Assembly (NCBI GenBank): GCA_900759385.1
Contig: CAAEUZ010000032.1
Location: 1-32,840 of the forward strand
Reading direction: 5' to 3'
Length of the DNA stretch: 32,840 nt
Source of the DNA: an uncultured Oscillospiraceae bacterium
GTDB taxonomy: Bacteria > Bacillota > Clostridia > Oscillospirales > Oscillospiraceae
Shown here: in pieces, positions 1 to 7,841 of the stretch
Numbering within the stretch: position 1 is the first letter of the stretch
Layout: each line of letters begins with the position of its first letter
Made by a program: the position numbers and the translations under genes
The notes under the pieces: model-generated
What the model saw: only the letters and a program-made list of their open reading frames with translations
Databases searched by the model: none
Told to the model about the DNA's origin: nothing

Positions 1-53
1 GCGCGCCGGGCCCTCGAGGCCTCGAAGGCGCGTCCGGCCCGGACGGCGCGACC
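1..53 (+). other. GC-rich inverted repeats upstream of permease
   Basis: This short stretch before the first permease gene is dominated by inverted repeats. CGTCCG (31-36) pairs with CGGACG (40-45) across a GCC loop, and CGCGCC (2-7) can pair with GGCGCG (27-32). No T-tract follows, so it does not look like a complete terminator. In many sugar ABC operons a stem-loop lies between the binding-protein gene and the permeases and protects or uncouples the upstream message. That role is inferred here; the upstream gene is outside the window. Confidence 0.4.
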
Positions 54-77
54 ATGCTTGCAAAGAGGGGATGGAAA

Positions 78-929
78 ATGGAAAAAGCCATCAAAAAGTG
101 GTGGCCGGTGTTCGTCCTGCCCACGCTTATCGCGTTCATCATCGGCTTCATCATACCGTTCATTCAGGGCGTGTACCTCTCGCTCTGCCAGTTCATGACG
201 ATAAAGGACGCGAGCTTTATCGGCCTTGCGAACTTCACGAAGGCCTTGGCCGACAGCACCTTCACGCACGCGTTCTGGTATAACTGCGCCTTCGTCGCGG
301 TCAGCACCCTGGCGATAAACGTCGGCGGCCTCGCCGTCGCGCTCATACTCACGAAGGCCATACGCGGCACGAACGCCTTCCGCACCGTGTTCTTCATGCC
401 GAACCTCATTGGCGGCATCGTCCTCGGCTACATCTGGCAGATCCTGCTCAACTGCGCCCTCGCGCTCCTGGAGATGCCGCTTCTGCAGCTGGACGCCACG
501 GCGGGCTTCTGGGGCCTCGTCATACTCATGTGCTGGCAGCAGATAGGCTATATGATGATAATCTACATCGCCGGCCTCCAGAGCATACCGGACACGCTCA
601 TAGAGGCCGCGGAGATAGACGGCGCGACGCCCTGGCAGACCTTCTGGAGGGTCAAGCTGCCGAACCTCATGCCCAGCATCACGATATGTCTCTTCCTCAC
701 GATAACGAACAGCTTCAAGCTCTTCGACCAGAACCTCGCCCTCACGGAAGGCGAGCCGGCGCACGCGAGCGAGCTTCTGGCCTATAATATCTACTACACC
801 TTCTACGCCCGCTCCGGGCCCCAGTGGAAGGGTATCGGCCAGGCGAAGGCCGTGATATTCTGCCTTATCGTCGTCGCCATATCCTTCATCCAGCTCCGCG
901 CGACCCGCAAAAAGGAGGTGCAGCAGTAA
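78..929 (+). CDS. sugar ABC transporter permease, MalF/UgpA type
   Basis: This is an inner-membrane permease subunit of a carbohydrate ABC importer. The 283-residue protein has about six hydrophobic helices, the first at roughly residues 12-37. Near the C-terminus it carries the EAA loop (E-A-A-E-I-D-G followed by the L-P-N-L segment), which docks on the ATPase subunit. The ATG at 78 is preferred over one at 54 because AGAGGGGA lies about six bases upstream. Its stop overlaps the start of the second permease by one base (TAATG), so the two are probably translated together as a heterodimer. The malQ gene behind them suggests maltodextrin or another alpha-glucan oligosaccharide as substrate. 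The binding protein and ATPase are not in the window, so substrate is inferred. Confidence 0.9.
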   Translation: MEKAIKKWWPVFVLPTLIAFIIGFIIPFIQGVYLSLCQFMTIKDASFIGLANFTKALADSTFTHAFWYNCAFVAVSTLAINVGGLAVALILTKAIRGTNAFRTVFFMPNLIGGIVLGYIWQILLNCALALLEMPLLQLDATAGFWGLVILMCWQQIGYMMIIYIAGLQSIPDTLIEAAEIDGATPWQTFWRVKLPNLMPSITICLFLTITNSFKLFDQNLALTEGEPAHASELLAYNIYYTFYARSGPQWKGIGQAKAVIFCLIVVAISFIQLRATRKKEVQQ

Positions 930-1771
930 TGGCAAAGGCAAACCGTTTTTCAAGCCGGCTCTGGAGCGTCGTGATGACCCTCATCTGCGTGCTCTGGATG
1001 TACCCCATCTTCATGGCCCTTATGATTTCGCTCAAGCAGCCGACTGCGATAAGCACCGCCACGGCCTTCGAGCTGCCCAACGCGGATACCTTCGCCGGCT
1101 TCGTGAACTACGAAAACGCGATAAATCAGCAGGGCTTCTTCTCCAGCCTCTTTTACAGCGTGCTGATAACCGTGACGAGCGTCTTCGCGATACTTATCTT
1201 CTGCAGCATGTTCGCCTGGTACATAACCCGCGTCCACACCCGCTTCACCAAGCTGCTGTACGGCCTTTGCGCCTTCTCCATGGTCGTGCCCTTCCAGATG
1301 GTCATGTTCACCCTCTCCAGCATGGCGGACACGCTCCACCTGCGCACGCCCTGGACGCTTTGGATTATCTACCTCGGCTTCGGCGCGGGCCTCGCGGTGT
1401 TCATGTTCGCGGGCTTCATGAAGACGGTGCCGCTGGAAATTGAGGAGGCCGCCATGATAGACGGCTGCAACCCGCTCCAGACCTACTTCAAGGTCGTCTT
1501 CCCGCTGCTGCGGCCCACGATGGTCTCCGTCGCCATACTGGAGGCCATGTGGATATGGAACGACTACCTCCTGCCCACTTTGGTGCTGGACGTGCAGAAG
1601 TACAAGACCATACCCATGCTCATACAGTTCTTCAAGGGCAGCTACGGCCGCGTGGAGTGGGGCCCGATGATGGCCTGCATCGTGCTTGCCATACTGCCCA
1701 TAGTTGTGCTATACTTGCTCGGCCAGAAGCACATCATCAAGGGCGTCCTCTCGGGCGCCGTCAAGGGGTAA
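929..1771 (+). CDS. sugar ABC transporter permease, MalG/UgpE type
   Basis: This is the second permease half of the sugar importer, 280 residues with about six membrane helices starting near residue 12. The EAA motif reads E-E-A-A-M-I-D-G-C about 75 residues from the end, in the usual place for MalG-type subunits. The start at 929 is fixed by a strong AAAGGAGGTG at 911-920 and by the one-base overlap with the preceding permease. An in-frame upstream start at 824 has no such site. malQ begins four bases after the stop, so the three genes form one operon. The family assignment is secure; the exact sugar is not visible from the sequence. Confidence 0.9.
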   Translation: MAKANRFSSRLWSVVMTLICVLWMYPIFMALMISLKQPTAISTATAFELPNADTFAGFVNYENAINQQGFFSSLFYSVLITVTSVFAILIFCSMFAWYITRVHTRFTKLLYGLCAFSMVVPFQMVMFTLSSMADTLHLRTPWTLWIIYLGFGAGLAVFMFAGFMKTVPLEIEEAAMIDGCNPLQTYFKVVFPLLRPTMVSVAILEAMWIWNDYLLPTLVLDVQKYKTIPMLIQFFKGSYGRVEWGPMMACIVLAILPIVVLYLLGQKHIIKGVLSGAVKG

Positions 1772-1775
1772 TGTT

Positions 1776-3320
1776 ATGCGGAAAAGTGGAATACTGCTGC
1801 CAATCTCGTCCCTGCCCAGCCGGCACGGCATAGGCACGCTGGGCGAGGAGGCTTACAAATTTGCAGATTTCCTCGCCGGAGCCGGGCAGAGCGCCTGGCA
1901 GATGCTGCCGCTGGGGCCGACGAGCTACGGTGACTCGCCCTACTCGTCCTTTTCCGCCAACGCGGGCAACCCGTATTACATAGACCTCGACATGCTCATA
2001 GCCGACGGGCTGCTGGAGCCGGACGAGGTGGAGAGCGTCGATTGGGGCGAAGACCCCATGTACGTCGACTACGGCAGGATTTATGAGCACCGCTTCGACG
2101 TCCTGCGCCTGGCCGCCGAGCGCGGCTGGGAGCGGGACGCTCAGGAGGTTGCGGCCTTCATAGACGCCAACCGCGGCTGGCTGCCCGACTATGCGCTCTT
2201 CATGGCCCTCAAGCGGCACTTCGGCATGGTGAGCTGGATAGAGTGGCCGGACGAGGACGCCAGGATGCGTGTCCCGGAGGTGCTGGAGAAGTACCGCCGC
2301 GAGCTCGACGGGGACATACGGCTGTTCACCTACGCTCAGTTCCTGTTCTTCCGGCAGTGGGACGCCCTGCGCTCCTACGTGCACTCGCTGGGCATAGAGA
2401 TCATAGGCGACATACCCATCTACGTCGCCCTCGACAGCGCCGACGTCTGGAGCGACCCCAAGAGCTTCCTGCTCGACGAGCGCAACAGGCCCACGGTGGT
2501 GGCGGGAGTGCCGCCAGACTACTTCTCTGCCGACGGCCAGCTCTGGGGCAACCCCATCTACGACTGGGAGCGCATGAAGGCCGACGGGTACGGCTGGTGG
2601 ATACGCCGCATAGAGGGCGCCAAGCGCCTGTACGACGTCATACGCATAGACCACTTCCGCGGATTTGACAGCTACTGGGCCGTGCCCTACGGCGAGAAGA
2701 CCGCCATGAACGGCGAGTGGCGCACCGGTCCCGGCATAAGCCTGGTCGGCGTGCTGCGCGACTGGTTCCACGACACGCGCTTTATCGCCGAGGACCTCGG
2801 CTATCTCACGCCTAGCGTGATGCAGCTGGTGGCGGACTCCGGCTTCCCGGGCATGAAGGTGCTCGAGTTTGCCTTCGACTCGCGCGAGCCGAGCAACTAC
2901 CTGCCCCATACCTACACGCCCAACTGCGTGTGTTACGTGGGCACGCATGACAACGAGACCGCCATGCAGTGGTACAAGAAGATAAGCCGGGACGACGCCC
3001 GCTTCGCGCGGCGCTACCTGGGGCTCAACTCCCGCGAGGGCGTAAACTGGGGCCTCATCCGCGGCGGCATGTCCAGCGTGGCGGAGCTCTTTGTCGCGCA
3101 GATGTCGGACTTCCTCGGCCTCGGGGCCGAGGCGCGGATAAACGAGCCCGGCACCCCGACCGGGAACTGGCGCTGGAGGCTGCAGCCCGGCCAGCTCACC
3201 GGCGAGCTGTGCGCGAAGATATACGAGTATACCCGCATGTACGGCCGGCTCAACCCGCTGTCCCCAGCGCCCGCTGTGCCGGTAAAGGGCAAGGCGCTCA
3301 GGTCTGAGGCTGAAAAATGA
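1776..3320 (+). CDS. malQ: 4-alpha-glucanotransferase (amylomaltase, GH77)
   Basis: MalQ is a cytoplasmic enzyme that transfers 4-alpha-glucan segments between maltodextrins and releases glucose. The 514-residue length fits bacterial GH77 amylomaltases. The N-terminus has the family signature L-P-I-S-S-L-P-S followed by H-G-I-G. Catalytic positions by family comparison are Asp292 in R-I-D-H-F-R-G (nucleophile), Glu339 in I-A-E-D-L-G (acid/base) and Asp392 in T-H-D-N-E-T. They sit at nearly the same numbers as in the Thermus enzyme. The start at 1776 has AAGGGG seven bases upstream and lies four bases after the permease stop. Its place behind two permeases argues that imported maltodextrins are its substrate. 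A terminator follows directly. Confidence 0.96.
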   Translation: MRKSGILLPISSLPSRHGIGTLGEEAYKFADFLAGAGQSAWQMLPLGPTSYGDSPYSSFSANAGNPYYIDLDMLIADGLLEPDEVESVDWGEDPMYVDYGRIYEHRFDVLRLAAERGWERDAQEVAAFIDANRGWLPDYALFMALKRHFGMVSWIEWPDEDARMRVPEVLEKYRRELDGDIRLFTYAQFLFFRQWDALRSYVHSLGIEIIGDIPIYVALDSADVWSDPKSFLLDERNRPTVVAGVPPDYFSADGQLWGNPIYDWERMKADGYGWWIRRIEGAKRLYDVIRIDHFRGFDSYWAVPYGEKTAMNGEWRTGPGISLVGVLRDWFHDTRFIAEDLGYLTPSVMQLVADSGFPGMKVLEFAFDSREPSNYLPHTYTPNCVCYVGTHDNETAMQWYKKISRDDARFARRYLGLNSREGVNWGLIRGGMSSVAELFVAQMSDFLGLGAEARINEPGTPTGNWRWRLQPGQLTGELCAKIYEYTRMYGRLNPLSPAPAVPVKGKALRSEAEK

Positions 3321-3325
3321 TAAAG

Positions 3326-3356
3326 AACATCCCGGATAGCTCCGGGATGTTTTTTT
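3326..3356 (+). terminator. Rho-independent terminator after malQ
   Basis: A perfect 11-bp stem (3326-3336 with 3341-3351) around a TAGC loop is followed by an unbroken T run to 3356. It begins six bases after the malQ stop and closes the sugar operon. Confidence 0.93.
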
Positions 3357-3369
3357 ACGCAGACTTAAC

Positions 3370-3398
3370 TTGACTTCCCCACCAGGCAGTGCGTTAAT
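3370..3398 (+). promoter_or_regulatory. candidate sigma-A promoter
   Basis: TTGACT at 3370-3375 and GTTAAT at 3393-3398 are separated by 17 bases. It lies just after the malQ terminator and just before the next gene. A start of transcription near 3405 would favour the ATG at 3425 over the TTG at 3398. The -10 matches the consensus at four of six positions. Confidence 0.45.
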
Positions 3399-3424
3399 TG
3401 TCCTATAAGCTCTTGACTGGGGGT

Positions 3425-3925
3425 ATGGACTTGGACACGCTGAAACGGGCGCTCAGCCCGGTGTGCTGCATACTGCTCTTCGCCGCGGCGCGGCTGGCGT
3501 TTGGATACATAGACGAGCGCGTCTACGCCGGCGCGGCGGACGGCAACGCCTTCAGCCTGACGGCGTTCCTGACAATACTTTTCCTCGTGCCGCGCCCCAT
3601 GTACGACGAGGACAGCGGCGGGCTGCGCTGGCGCTGCCTTGCTGTGACGCTGCTCAGGCTCGGCAAGATCGAGTTTGCCGTTTTTGCGCTCATTCTGGCG
3701 GCGGCCGTCTCAGTGACGGCGGTGTTCTGGCCGAAATACACCGTTGCAGAAATGGAAACGCGCCTCGCCGCCGGGGGATACAGCGACATAGCGCTCTGTA
3801 CCACGCTGGACAGAGGTTCCGTTTTGCGCCCCGACGGCGTAGTCTTTGAAGCCGCAGGCCCCGACGGATGCAGGCAGCGCCTGCTGGCAGACCTCAGCGA
3901 CGGAAGCTTCCAGCTCTGGATTTGA
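3425..3925 (+). CDS. hypothetical membrane protein
   Basis: I do not recognise this 166-residue protein. Three hydrophobic segments are visible at about residues 12-28, 43-58 and 78-100, followed by a soluble tail of about 65 residues rich in charged residues and ending in F-Q-L-W-I. The tail could be extracytoplasmic or cytoplasmic; topology is not obvious. The start is uncertain. The ATG at 3425 has a G-run that is very close to it, and a TTG at 3398 would lie upstream of the likely transcription start. It is flanked by a promoter-like sequence and by another membrane protein gene in the same direction 77 bases later, so the two may be cotranscribed. Confidence 0.6.
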   Translation: MDLDTLKRALSPVCCILLFAAARLAFGYIDERVYAGAADGNAFSLTAFLTILFLVPRPMYDEDSGGLRWRCLAVTLLRLGKIEFAVFALILAAAVSVTAVFWPKYTVAEMETRLAAGGYSDIALCTTLDRGSVLRPDGVVFEAAGPDGCRQRLLADLSDGSFQLWI

Positions 3926-4002
3926 TATTTGTACCGGTATGGCTTGCTTTAACCTGCGCTGTATGATAAACTCATCTTAAAAATATGCTCGGGGGTGCTG
4001 TT

Positions 4003-4863
4003 ATGGGGGAGAGCTACTGCGGTAAGCGATGCGATGAGTGCCCGGCGCGGCCGGGCGGGCACTGTGCGGGCTGCAAGGACGGCCCCGGCAGTTCCTGGAG
4101 CGGCGATTGCGAAATCGCGCGCTGCTGCCGGAGCAAGGGGCATGAGAGCTGCGGAACCTGTACGCTGAACGGCCACTGCGCGCTCTACAGCGGGCGCATG
4201 GGCGCACAGAGGGAGCGGGAGCGCCGCCGCGAGGCGGAGGACGAGGCGCGCAGGCGCAACGCTGACAGGGCGCCGCTGCTGGCAAAGTGGCTCACCGTGC
4301 TGTTCTGGCTGGTGATACCGAATATAATCAGCCAGGTAATGACGAATGAAAATGTGCTGGAGCTGCTGCCGGAGCTCTATTGGCCCGGCACCGTACTGTC
4401 AATCCTGTACATGTTCGCCTACGGCGGCGTGCTGTATATGCTGCGCGGCGAGAGCGGGCGGTACAGGACGGCGGGGACACTGCTGCTCATCAGCGGCGTT
4501 ATCAGCGTGGTGATGCTGCTCGCGTTCTCTGCGAATGCGTTCGCCGTGATTGTCTCCCTGGCCGCGTCGGTTATTGTGTTTGTCGCGGAATATCAGGAAT
4601 ATATGGGCCACGCCGAGGTGCTGGCCGGGGCGGACAGCTATCTGGCGGACAGATGGCGCGGGCTCTGGAGGTGGATGATATACGCGTTCGCCGCCTCCAT
4701 CGGCGGCGCGCTGGCGGCCCTGCTCTTTGTTCAGGCCGCTTTCCTGGCCTTACTGTTCCTGCTCGTGAGCGTGGCCGGCATGATCGCGCTGCTGGTACTG
4801 GGGATCCTCAAGCTGGTCTACCTCTGGCGCACGGCGCGTGTGTTCAGGGAGCTGGCAGGTTGA
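4003..4863 (+). CDS. DUF3795-like cysteine-rich membrane protein
   Basis: The 286-residue protein has two parts. Residues 1-65 are cysteine-rich, with about ten cysteines in C-G-K-R-C-D-E-C and C-A-G-C style pairs, resembling the small DUF3795 domain thought to bind metal. A charged stretch rich in Arg and Glu follows at about 67-90. The rest is hydrophobic with five or six membrane helices from about residue 93 to the end. The ATG at 4003 has GGGGGTG about six bases upstream and is preferred over the ATG at 3985, which has no such site. Function is unknown. A cytoplasmic metal-binding head on a membrane anchor suggests sensing or redox, but that is only inference. A strong terminator follows. 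Confidence 0.7.
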   Translation: MGESYCGKRCDECPARPGGHCAGCKDGPGSSWSGDCEIARCCRSKGHESCGTCTLNGHCALYSGRMGAQRERERRREAEDEARRRNADRAPLLAKWLTVLFWLVIPNIISQVMTNENVLELLPELYWPGTVLSILYMFAYGGVLYMLRGESGRYRTAGTLLLISGVISVVMLLAFSANAFAVIVSLAASVIVFVAEYQEYMGHAEVLAGADSYLADRWRGLWRWMIYAFAASIGGALAALLFVQAAFLALLFLLVSVAGMIALLVLGILKLVYLWRTARVFRELAG

Positions 4864-4869
4864 AATGCT

Positions 4870-4901
4870 GCGGCCGGAAGGTGTACTTCCGGCCGCTTTT
4901 T
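4870..4901 (+). terminator. Rho-independent terminator
   Basis: An 11-bp perfect stem (4870-4880 with 4886-4896) with a GTGTA loop is followed by five T residues. It closes the plus-strand unit and separates it from the converging noc gene, whose stop is at 4907-4909. Confidence 0.9.
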
Positions 4902-4906
4902 GCCGC

Positions 4907-5722
4907 TCACGGCTTTTTCTTGGGGATGGAGATGGTCACGATGAGCTCGTCTTCTGTCTCCTCCTGCCTGTAGCCTGCGTCTATGCCGCCCTTTTTCATC
5001 ACGTCCAGGCTGTGGCTGAGGGTGTTGAGGAATACGCGCACGTCCTTGAGGATGAACGAGCGCCTGCGCTCACGGCGGGGCTTTTCCTCCGGCGGGGCGA
5101 GGAGAGAGTCTATGTAGGCGTCGGTCTGCGCCACGTTCAGGTCGCCGGCGACGATGTGCTCCAGCGCTGAGCGCTGGCTCTCCGCGTCGGGCAGGCGCAG
5201 CAGCGCGCGGCCGTGCCGCTCGGTGAGGCCGTGCTCCGTGAGGGAGAGCAGCACGTCGTCGGGCAGCTTGAGCAGCCTCAGCTTGTTGGCAACGGCGCTC
5301 TGGCTCTTGCCCAGGCGGCGGGCGCACTCCTCCTGGCTGAGCCCGTATAGGCGCATGAGGTTGGCGATGCCCCTGGCCTCTTCGAGAAAGCCCAGGTCAC
5401 GGCGCTGGAGGTTCTCGACCATGGCGATGAGGCTCGACTCGGCCGCGTCCACGTCCAGCACTACGCAGGGCACCTTCCGCAGCCCTGCCATACGCGCCGC
5501 GCGCAGCCGCCGCTCCCCGGCCACGAGCTCATAGCGGCCGTAGTGCAGGCGCACGGCGAGCGGGGAGAGCACGCCGTACTCGGCGATGCTCGCCGCCAGT
5601 TCGCGCAGCGCGTCCTCGTCAAAGACGCGCCGGGGCTGGTTGGGATTGGGCTCGATTTCGCTCACGGGCAGCTGCACGATCCCCGCGCGGCCCAGACGCG
5701 GCTTACTCAAAAGCGACTGCAC
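4907..5722 (-). CDS. noc: ParB-family nucleoid occlusion protein (Noc)
   Basis: This 271-residue protein is a ParB/Spo0J-family DNA clamp that binds CTP. It shows the N-terminal ParB domain with N-P-N-Q-P-R-R, the CTP-binding box G-E-R-R-L-R-A-A near residue 70, and E-N-L-Q-R-R. A helix-turn-helix follows around L-S-Q-E-E-C-A-R-R-L-G-K-S-Q-S, and a dimerisation tail ends the protein. The tail (R-S-F-I-L-K-D-V-R onward) resembles Bacillus Noc more than ParB. Noc keeps FtsZ from dividing over the chromosome. The GTG at 5722 is preferred because AAGGAG lies eight bases upstream; a GTG at 5731 overlaps that site. A TATAAT-like -10 is at 5761-5756. No parA, rsmG or mnmG is adjacent, unlike in Bacillus. 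Confidence 0.85.
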   Translation of the reverse strand: MQSLLSKPRLGRAGIVQLPVSEIEPNPNQPRRVFDEDALRELAASIAEYGVLSPLAVRLHYGRYELVAGERRLRAARMAGLRKVPCVVLDVDAAESSLIAMVENLQRRDLGFLEEARGIANLMRLYGLSQEECARRLGKSQSAVANKLRLLKLPDDVLLSLTEHGLTERHGRALLRLPDAESQRSALEHIVAGDLNVAQTDAYIDSLLAPPEEKPRRERRRSFILKDVRVFLNTLSHSLDVMKKGGIDAGYRQEETEDELIVTISIPKKKP

Positions 5723-5799
5723 ATGCAACACTCCTTTTCGCTTTCGTTTGCCGAAATTATACCGCGTACGCTGTGCAAAACGGGGCGAATACAGTAATC

Positions 5800-5826
5800 G
5801 GGGGGAGCCTTTTGACGGCTCCCCCC
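5800..5826 (-). terminator. strong hairpin between noc and DUF378 gene
   Basis: A 10-bp perfect stem (5800-5809 with 5817-5826) of G-G-G-G-G-G-A-G-C-C type lies 29 bases past the DUF378 stop. On the minus strand it is followed by GATTACTG rather than a T run, so termination may be weak and noc may receive read-through. Confidence 0.5.
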
Positions 5827-5854
5827 TGATATGATCCCCGCCGCCGCGGAGCGC

Positions 5855-6061
5855 TCAGTCCGTGACCTCTTCGCGGCCCCTGAACAGGAGCGAGATGCAC
5901 CAGAGCGCGGCCAGACCCACGAGGGTGTAGATGACACGGCTGACGGTGGCGGTCTGACCGCCAAAGAGCCAGGCGACGATGTCAAAACGGAAGAGTCCGA
6001 TGCTGCCCCAGTTGATGCCGCCTATGATGGCGAGCACGAGGGCAATACGGTCCATTATCAT
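5855..6061 (-). CDS. DUF378 small membrane protein
   Basis: This 68-residue protein matches the DUF378 family (YuzA-like). It has a short N-terminus, a first hydrophobic helix with the family hallmark G-G-I-N-W-G near residues 14-19, a short polar turn, a second helix at about 39-60 and a charged tail. The ATG at 6061 has AAAAGGAGG nine bases upstream. Two membrane helices place it in the cytoplasmic membrane. The family has no established function. It is transcribed in the same direction as noc and separated from it by a strong hairpin, so a shared transcript is possible but not required. Confidence 0.85.
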   Translation of the reverse strand: MIMDRIALVLAIIGGINWGSIGLFRFDIVAWLFGGQTATVSRVIYTLVGLAALWCISLLFRGREEVTD

Positions 6062-6162
6062 GCCTTGCGGCCTCCTTTTCGTGTTTTCACAGCCTATCTT
6101 GCCCGGAGCGGGCGCAAATTATGCGCTCGACAAAACTAGTCGCGCTCCGACGGCTTTCGCTC

Positions 6163-6191
6163 TTGCATTTTTGCCGCGGCTGCGCTATTCT
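6163..6191 (+). promoter_or_regulatory. possible sigma-A promoter for an orphan transcript
   Basis: TTGCAT (6163-6168) and TATTCT (6186-6191) are 17 bases apart. The same -10 hexamer occurs in the much stronger promoter at 12699-12727. The -35 matches consensus only at TTG. It matters because a hairpin and a terminator lie downstream without a coding gene. Confidence 0.3.
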
Positions 6192-6197
6192 TTAAGC

Positions 6198-6314
6198 ACA
6201 GCTTATCCAACTGCCGGTTGTCTCCAAGACGGCCGGCGAGCGGTGACCCGGCTCATATCTTTATCCCACAACCCTGTTTTTGGCGGACCGTAAATGCGGC
6301 CCGCCGCCTTTTTT
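6198..6314 (+). ncRNA. candidate small RNA, about 115 nt
   Basis: No coding gene on the plus strand lies between 4863 and the terminator at 6282-6314, so that terminator needs another source. From the predicted start near 6198 the transcript would have an 11-bp hairpin (6213-6223 with 6227-6237, three-base CCA loop, two G-U pairs), a roughly 45-base stretch with little pairing that is rich in C, T and A, and the terminator hairpin. It does not show the conserved marks of SRP RNA, tmRNA or RNase P RNA that I would recognise. The 6S RNA bubble is also not evident. The rest of the 6062-6425 gap holds only the DUF378 leader and the htrA terminator. Confidence 0.27.
6282..6314 (+). terminator. terminator without an upstream coding gene
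   Basis: GGCGGACCG (6282-6290) pairs with CGGCCCGCC (6297-6305) with one mismatch around a TAAATG loop. Six T residues follow at 6309-6314. The T run is on the plus strand, while both flanking genes are on the minus strand. Confidence 0.5.
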
Positions 6315-6342
6315 ATCTTTTGGACAAACGGCGTTTTTATGC

Positions 6343-6384
6343 AAAAACAAGAAGGACCGGCGGTAGTGCCGGTCCTTCCTGTTT
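6343..6384 (-). terminator. Rho-independent terminator of htrA
   Basis: A 10-bp perfect stem (6352-6361 with 6368-6377) with a six-base loop is extended by AAACA/TGTTT pairs. On the minus strand it is followed by CTTGTTTTTG, a good T-rich tract. It lies 42 bases past the htrA stop. Confidence 0.85.
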
Positions 6385-6425
6385 GAAAAGAGAGGGGAAA
6401 ATGTATGGAAAAGGAGTGAGGTGTA

Positions 6426-7808
6426 TCAATATAAGTCCGCGGTTTCCATCAGCTCTACGTTGATGTAGACGGTGCCCTCGGGGCGGTATATCTCGAGCGA
6501 CACGGTCTGGCCGACTTCCTTGGCGTCCACTACGGCGGACAGGTCGCCGGTCTCGCTCATGTGCTCTCCGTCGGCTGAGACAATGATGTCGCCGACCTGC
6601 ACGCCTTTTGCCGCAGCATCCGAGCCGGGGGCCACGGCGCTGACAAAGAGCGCATCGGGTATCTCATAATACTTGGCGACGTTTCCGGGCATGGTGCCCA
6701 CGGTTATGCCCAGCGCGGGCCGGCCGACTACACGGCCGTTTTCAATGAGCGTGTCCGCAATCTGCTTGATGGTGTCCACCGGGATGGCAAAGCCGATGCC
6801 GTCTATGCTGGACGAGGTGTAGGCGCTGACGAGCTTCATGCTGGTCATTCCCACCACCTGCCCGTACATGTTGAGCAGAGGCCCGCCGGAGTTGCCCTCG
6901 TTGATGGCCACGTTGGTCTGTATGAGGGTCATGGGATGGTTGGTGTAGCTTATATCCCGGCTGAGCGCGGATATGATGCCGTTGGTCATGGTGCCGCGCA
7001 GCTCTGGGCCGAGCGGGTTGCCGATGGCGGCCACGGCCTCGCCCACGCGGACGGTGTCCGCACAGAACTCGGCAGGCGTGAGGCCCACGGCGTTTATTTT
7101 GATGACGGCGATATCGCTGGCGCTGTCTGAGCCCACGAGGCTCGCGCTGTATTCGCGGTCATCCCAGAGGGTTACGGTGCTCTCCGCGGCGCCCTCTAGC
7201 ACATGGGCGTTGGTGAGGATGTAGCCGTCGGAGGTCATTATGATGCCGCTGCCCCACATGTACACGCCGTCGCCGGCGTAACTGGTGATGGCCACAACGG
7301 AGTTGGCGCAGCGGTCATACACGCCGCTGAGATCCAGCTCTCCGTCCTCGGGCCGGGGCGTTGTCTCAAGGGTGACGCCCGTACCTGTCTGCGCCCTGGG
7401 CAGCGTGGTCTCAGCGGACTGGGAAGCGGCGCTGTCATAATAGTGGGCGAAGTAGTCGCGGTAGTCCTCGTAATTCTCCGGCGCGTCGGTGCCGGCGGGC
7501 GGCTTCACAAAGCCGATGCTGTCTCCGGAGAAGAGCAGGGCCGTGGCCGCGATGACCAGCACCAGGAGTACGCACACCCCGGCGATCCTCGCGCCGGTGT
7601 GTCTGCGCTTTGAATCCGGTTCGTGCGGTTCGCAGTTCTCGGACCAGTAGGGCTCCCGCCAGGTGGGAGAGGAACCGGAGGGGCGGCGGGGAGGTATTTG
7701 AGAGGAAAAGGAGGCCGTCCCGTCCGGTTCACGGTTTTGCCCCACGGGGTTCTGGCTCTCGCCGGTGCCGTACCACTCGGCAAGTCGCCTGTTCTTGTCT
7801 TCGTTCAT
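6426..7808 (-). CDS. HtrA/DegP-like serine protease with PDZ domain
   Basis: This membrane-anchored quality-control protease has 460 residues. It has a polar, Pro/Ser-rich cytoplasmic head (about 1-72), one membrane helix (about 74-93), a linker, then a trypsin-like domain outside the cell. The catalytic triad is His202 in T-N-A-H-V, Asp232 in A-S-D-I-A-V and Ser307 in G-N-S-G-G-P. A single PDZ domain at about 365-455 follows, as in Bacillus HtrA/HtrB. The ATG at 7808 has AGGGGG eight bases upstream and is preferred over a non-ATG start further out. A two-component system lies directly upstream on the same strand. In Firmicutes such pairs often control htrA, so a secretion-stress link is plausible but inferred. 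Confidence 0.93.
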   Translation of the reverse strand: MNEDKNRRLAEWYGTGESQNPVGQNREPDGTASFSSQIPPRRPSGSSPTWREPYWSENCEPHEPDSKRRHTGARIAGVCVLLVLVIAATALLFSGDSIGFVKPPAGTDAPENYEDYRDYFAHYYDSAASQSAETTLPRAQTGTGVTLETTPRPEDGELDLSGVYDRCANSVVAITSYAGDGVYMWGSGIIMTSDGYILTNAHVLEGAAESTVTLWDDREYSASLVGSDSASDIAVIKINAVGLTPAEFCADTVRVGEAVAAIGNPLGPELRGTMTNGIISALSRDISYTNHPMTLIQTNVAINEGNSGGPLLNMYGQVVGMTSMKLVSAYTSSSIDGIGFAIPVDTIKQIADTLIENGRVVGRPALGITVGTMPGNVAKYYEIPDALFVSAVAPGSDAAAKGVQVGDIIVSADGEHMSETGDLSAVVDAKEVGQTVSLEIYRPEGTVYINVELMETADLY

Positions 7809-7841
7809 GAAGCTTGCCCCCTGCGGTGATTGTATAGTATC

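Noticed and set aside
1..53. Collagen-like C-terminal coding sequence upstream of the first permease
   Set aside because: All three frames are open, but the stretch is only 53 bases of palindromic GC-rich DNA; nothing distinguishes coding from chance.
6163..6314. Reading the gap as SRP RNA, tmRNA or RNase P RNA
   Set aside because: The conserved SRP helix-8 sequence, the tmRNA tag region and the RNase P core are not present. It is kept only as an unnamed candidate.
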